Part shown: positions 5,523 to 6,262 of the stretch, piece after piece | Numbering within the stretch: position 1 is the first letter of the stretch | How the letters are laid out: each line of letters begins with the position of its first letter | Source: an uncultured Erysipelotrichaceae bacterium | GTDB taxonomy: Bacteria > Bacillota_I > Bacilli_A > Erysipelotrichales > Coprobacillaceae | Length of the DNA stretch: 6,262 bases | Direction: 5' to 3' | Assembly (NCBI GenBank): GCA_900550005.1 | Contig: URQL01000104.1 | Coordinates: forward strand, 1-6,262 | Position numbers and translations under genes: made by a program | The notes under the pieces: model-generated | What the model saw: the letters and a program-made list of their open reading frames with translations, nothing else | Databases searched by the model: none | What the model was told of the DNA's origin: nothing

Positions 5523-6262
5523 ATGTTAGATGATTTTTTAGTTCATTTATTTCATCAGGGAGAGTGCTTAGAAGCTTATAAATTGTTTGGAGCCCATGAA
5601 GTAGAAGAAAATGGACAAAAAGGAGTTCGCTTTAATGTTTATGCACCTAACGCCAAATATATCTTTTTAATTGGTGAATTTAATAAGTGGAATGAATCAA
5701 GTCATCCAATGACAAAAGTAAGTAATGGAGGAATTTGGTCATTATTTGTACCGGGAGTAAAACAAAAACAATGTTATAAATACCTTATTTATGGTCCGGT
5801 TGGACAAAAACTCTATAAAGCAGATCCTTATGCCTTTTATAGTGAACTTCGCCCAAGTACAGCAAGTCGTGTTTATCGTTTAGATCATTTTCGTTGGTCA
5901 GATAAACGTTGGTTAAAAAAACAAGATAAACATTATCAAAAACCATTAAATATTTATGAAATGCATTTTGGATCATGGAAAATGAAAAAAGATTTTACAG
6001 ATCAAGAAGATGGAGAATATTTTAATTATGAAGAAATGATTGATCAAATCATTCCTTATGTAAAAGAAATGGGGTATACCCATATTGAATTGATGCCTTT
6101 ATCTGAACATCCATTTGATGGATCATGGGGCTATCAATCAACCGGTTATTTTAGTGCGACAAGTCGTTATGGGGAACCAAAACAATTAATGAAATTCATT
6201 AATGAATGCCATAAAAATGATATTGGGGTGATCATGGATTTTGTTCCTGTGCATTTTGTTCA
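5523..6262 (+). CDS. glgB: 1,4-alpha-glucan (glycogen) branching enzyme, N-terminal part (runs off the right edge)
   Basis: The frame is open from the ATG at 5523 to the window end (246 codons and 2 bases). The enzyme cuts an alpha-1,4 glucan chain and re-attaches it as an alpha-1,6 branch during glycogen synthesis. Residues about 20-110 form a CBM48-type beta-sandwich (YKLFGAHEV, VRFNVYAPNAKYIFLIGEFN, YKYLIYGP, KADPYAF). The GH13 barrel starts near residue 142 with LNIYEMHFGSWK, followed by YTHIELMPLSEHPFDGSWGY and GYFSATSRYG, and reaches conserved region I, VIMDFVPVHF (236-245). The catalytic Asp/Glu/Asp lie beyond the edge. Full-length enzymes are about 620-750 residues, and the short N-terminus here indicates the type without an extra N1 domain. 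AGGAGG (5511-5516) lies 6 nt before the start. Together with pgcA it points to glycogen synthesis; glgC, glgD or glgA may follow outside the window. Confidence 0.93.
   Translation, partial: MLDDFLVHLFHQGECLEAYKLFGAHEVEENGQKGVRFNVYAPNAKYIFLIGEFNKWNESSHPMTKVSNGGIWSLFVPGVKQKQCYKYLIYGPVGQKLYKADPYAFYSELRPSTASRVYRLDHFRWSDKRWLKKQDKHYQKPLNIYEMHFGSWKMKKDFTDQEDGEYFNYEEMIDQIIPYVKEMGYTHIELMPLSEHPFDGSWGYQSTGYFSATSRYGEPKQLMKFINECHKNDIGVIMDFVPVHFV

Noticed and set aside
1..6262. CRISPR arrays, tRNA or rRNA genes, complete insertion sequences, phage genes.
   Set aside because: No regularly spaced direct repeats, no tRNA-like T-loop/anticodon pattern and no transposase or phage-like reading frame was seen on either strand.

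Overview
The window comes from an AT-rich, low-G+C Gram-positive bacterium. Strong AGGAGG/GGGGG-type ribosome sites, sigma-A-like promoters, a regulatory-serine HPr, a cre-like box and a DUF6465-type small protein all point to Bacillota. An Erysipelotrichia/Coprobacillaceae-like or clostridial genome is my best guess, but the sequence alone does not fix the genus.

Left part (1-1880). A MATE-family efflux transporter runs leftward off the window edge from position 351. Upstream of it is an unusually organised control region. An extended -10 promoter has its -35 box in the middle of a 26-bp palindrome (532-557). The transcript is predicted to begin at the first base of a long-range 11-bp helix (428-438 with 502-512). 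A terminator-like hairpin (405-425) follows before the MATE start codon. This looks like a riboswitch or attenuator leader and is the most interesting item in the window. Divergent from it, 645-1676 holds the decayed remains of a sensor histidine kinase with an extracellular solute-binding domain. It has five in-frame stops, at least three frame changes and an apparent internal deletion that removed the phospho-acceptor histidine domain. Positions 1677-1880 hold only the promoter of the next gene.

Middle (1881-3347). A cation diffusion facilitator (CDF) metal exporter carries what looks like a duplicated C-terminal cytoplasmic domain. It is followed by a 71-residue DUF6465-like protein with its own promoter and a terminator whose stem contains the stop codon.

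Right part (3348-6262). A carbohydrate-control block starts with a cre-like box and a good promoter, followed by ptsH (HPr) and pgcA (phosphoglucomutase) in one transcription unit, a terminator, and then glgB (glycogen branching enzyme), cut by the window edge. HPr links sugar uptake and catabolite control. PgcA interconverts glucose-6-P and glucose-1-P, and GlgB branches the glucan made from glucose-1-P. The cluster therefore plausibly ties PTS state to glycogen-type storage. The HPr has lysine where the active-site arginine is normally found.
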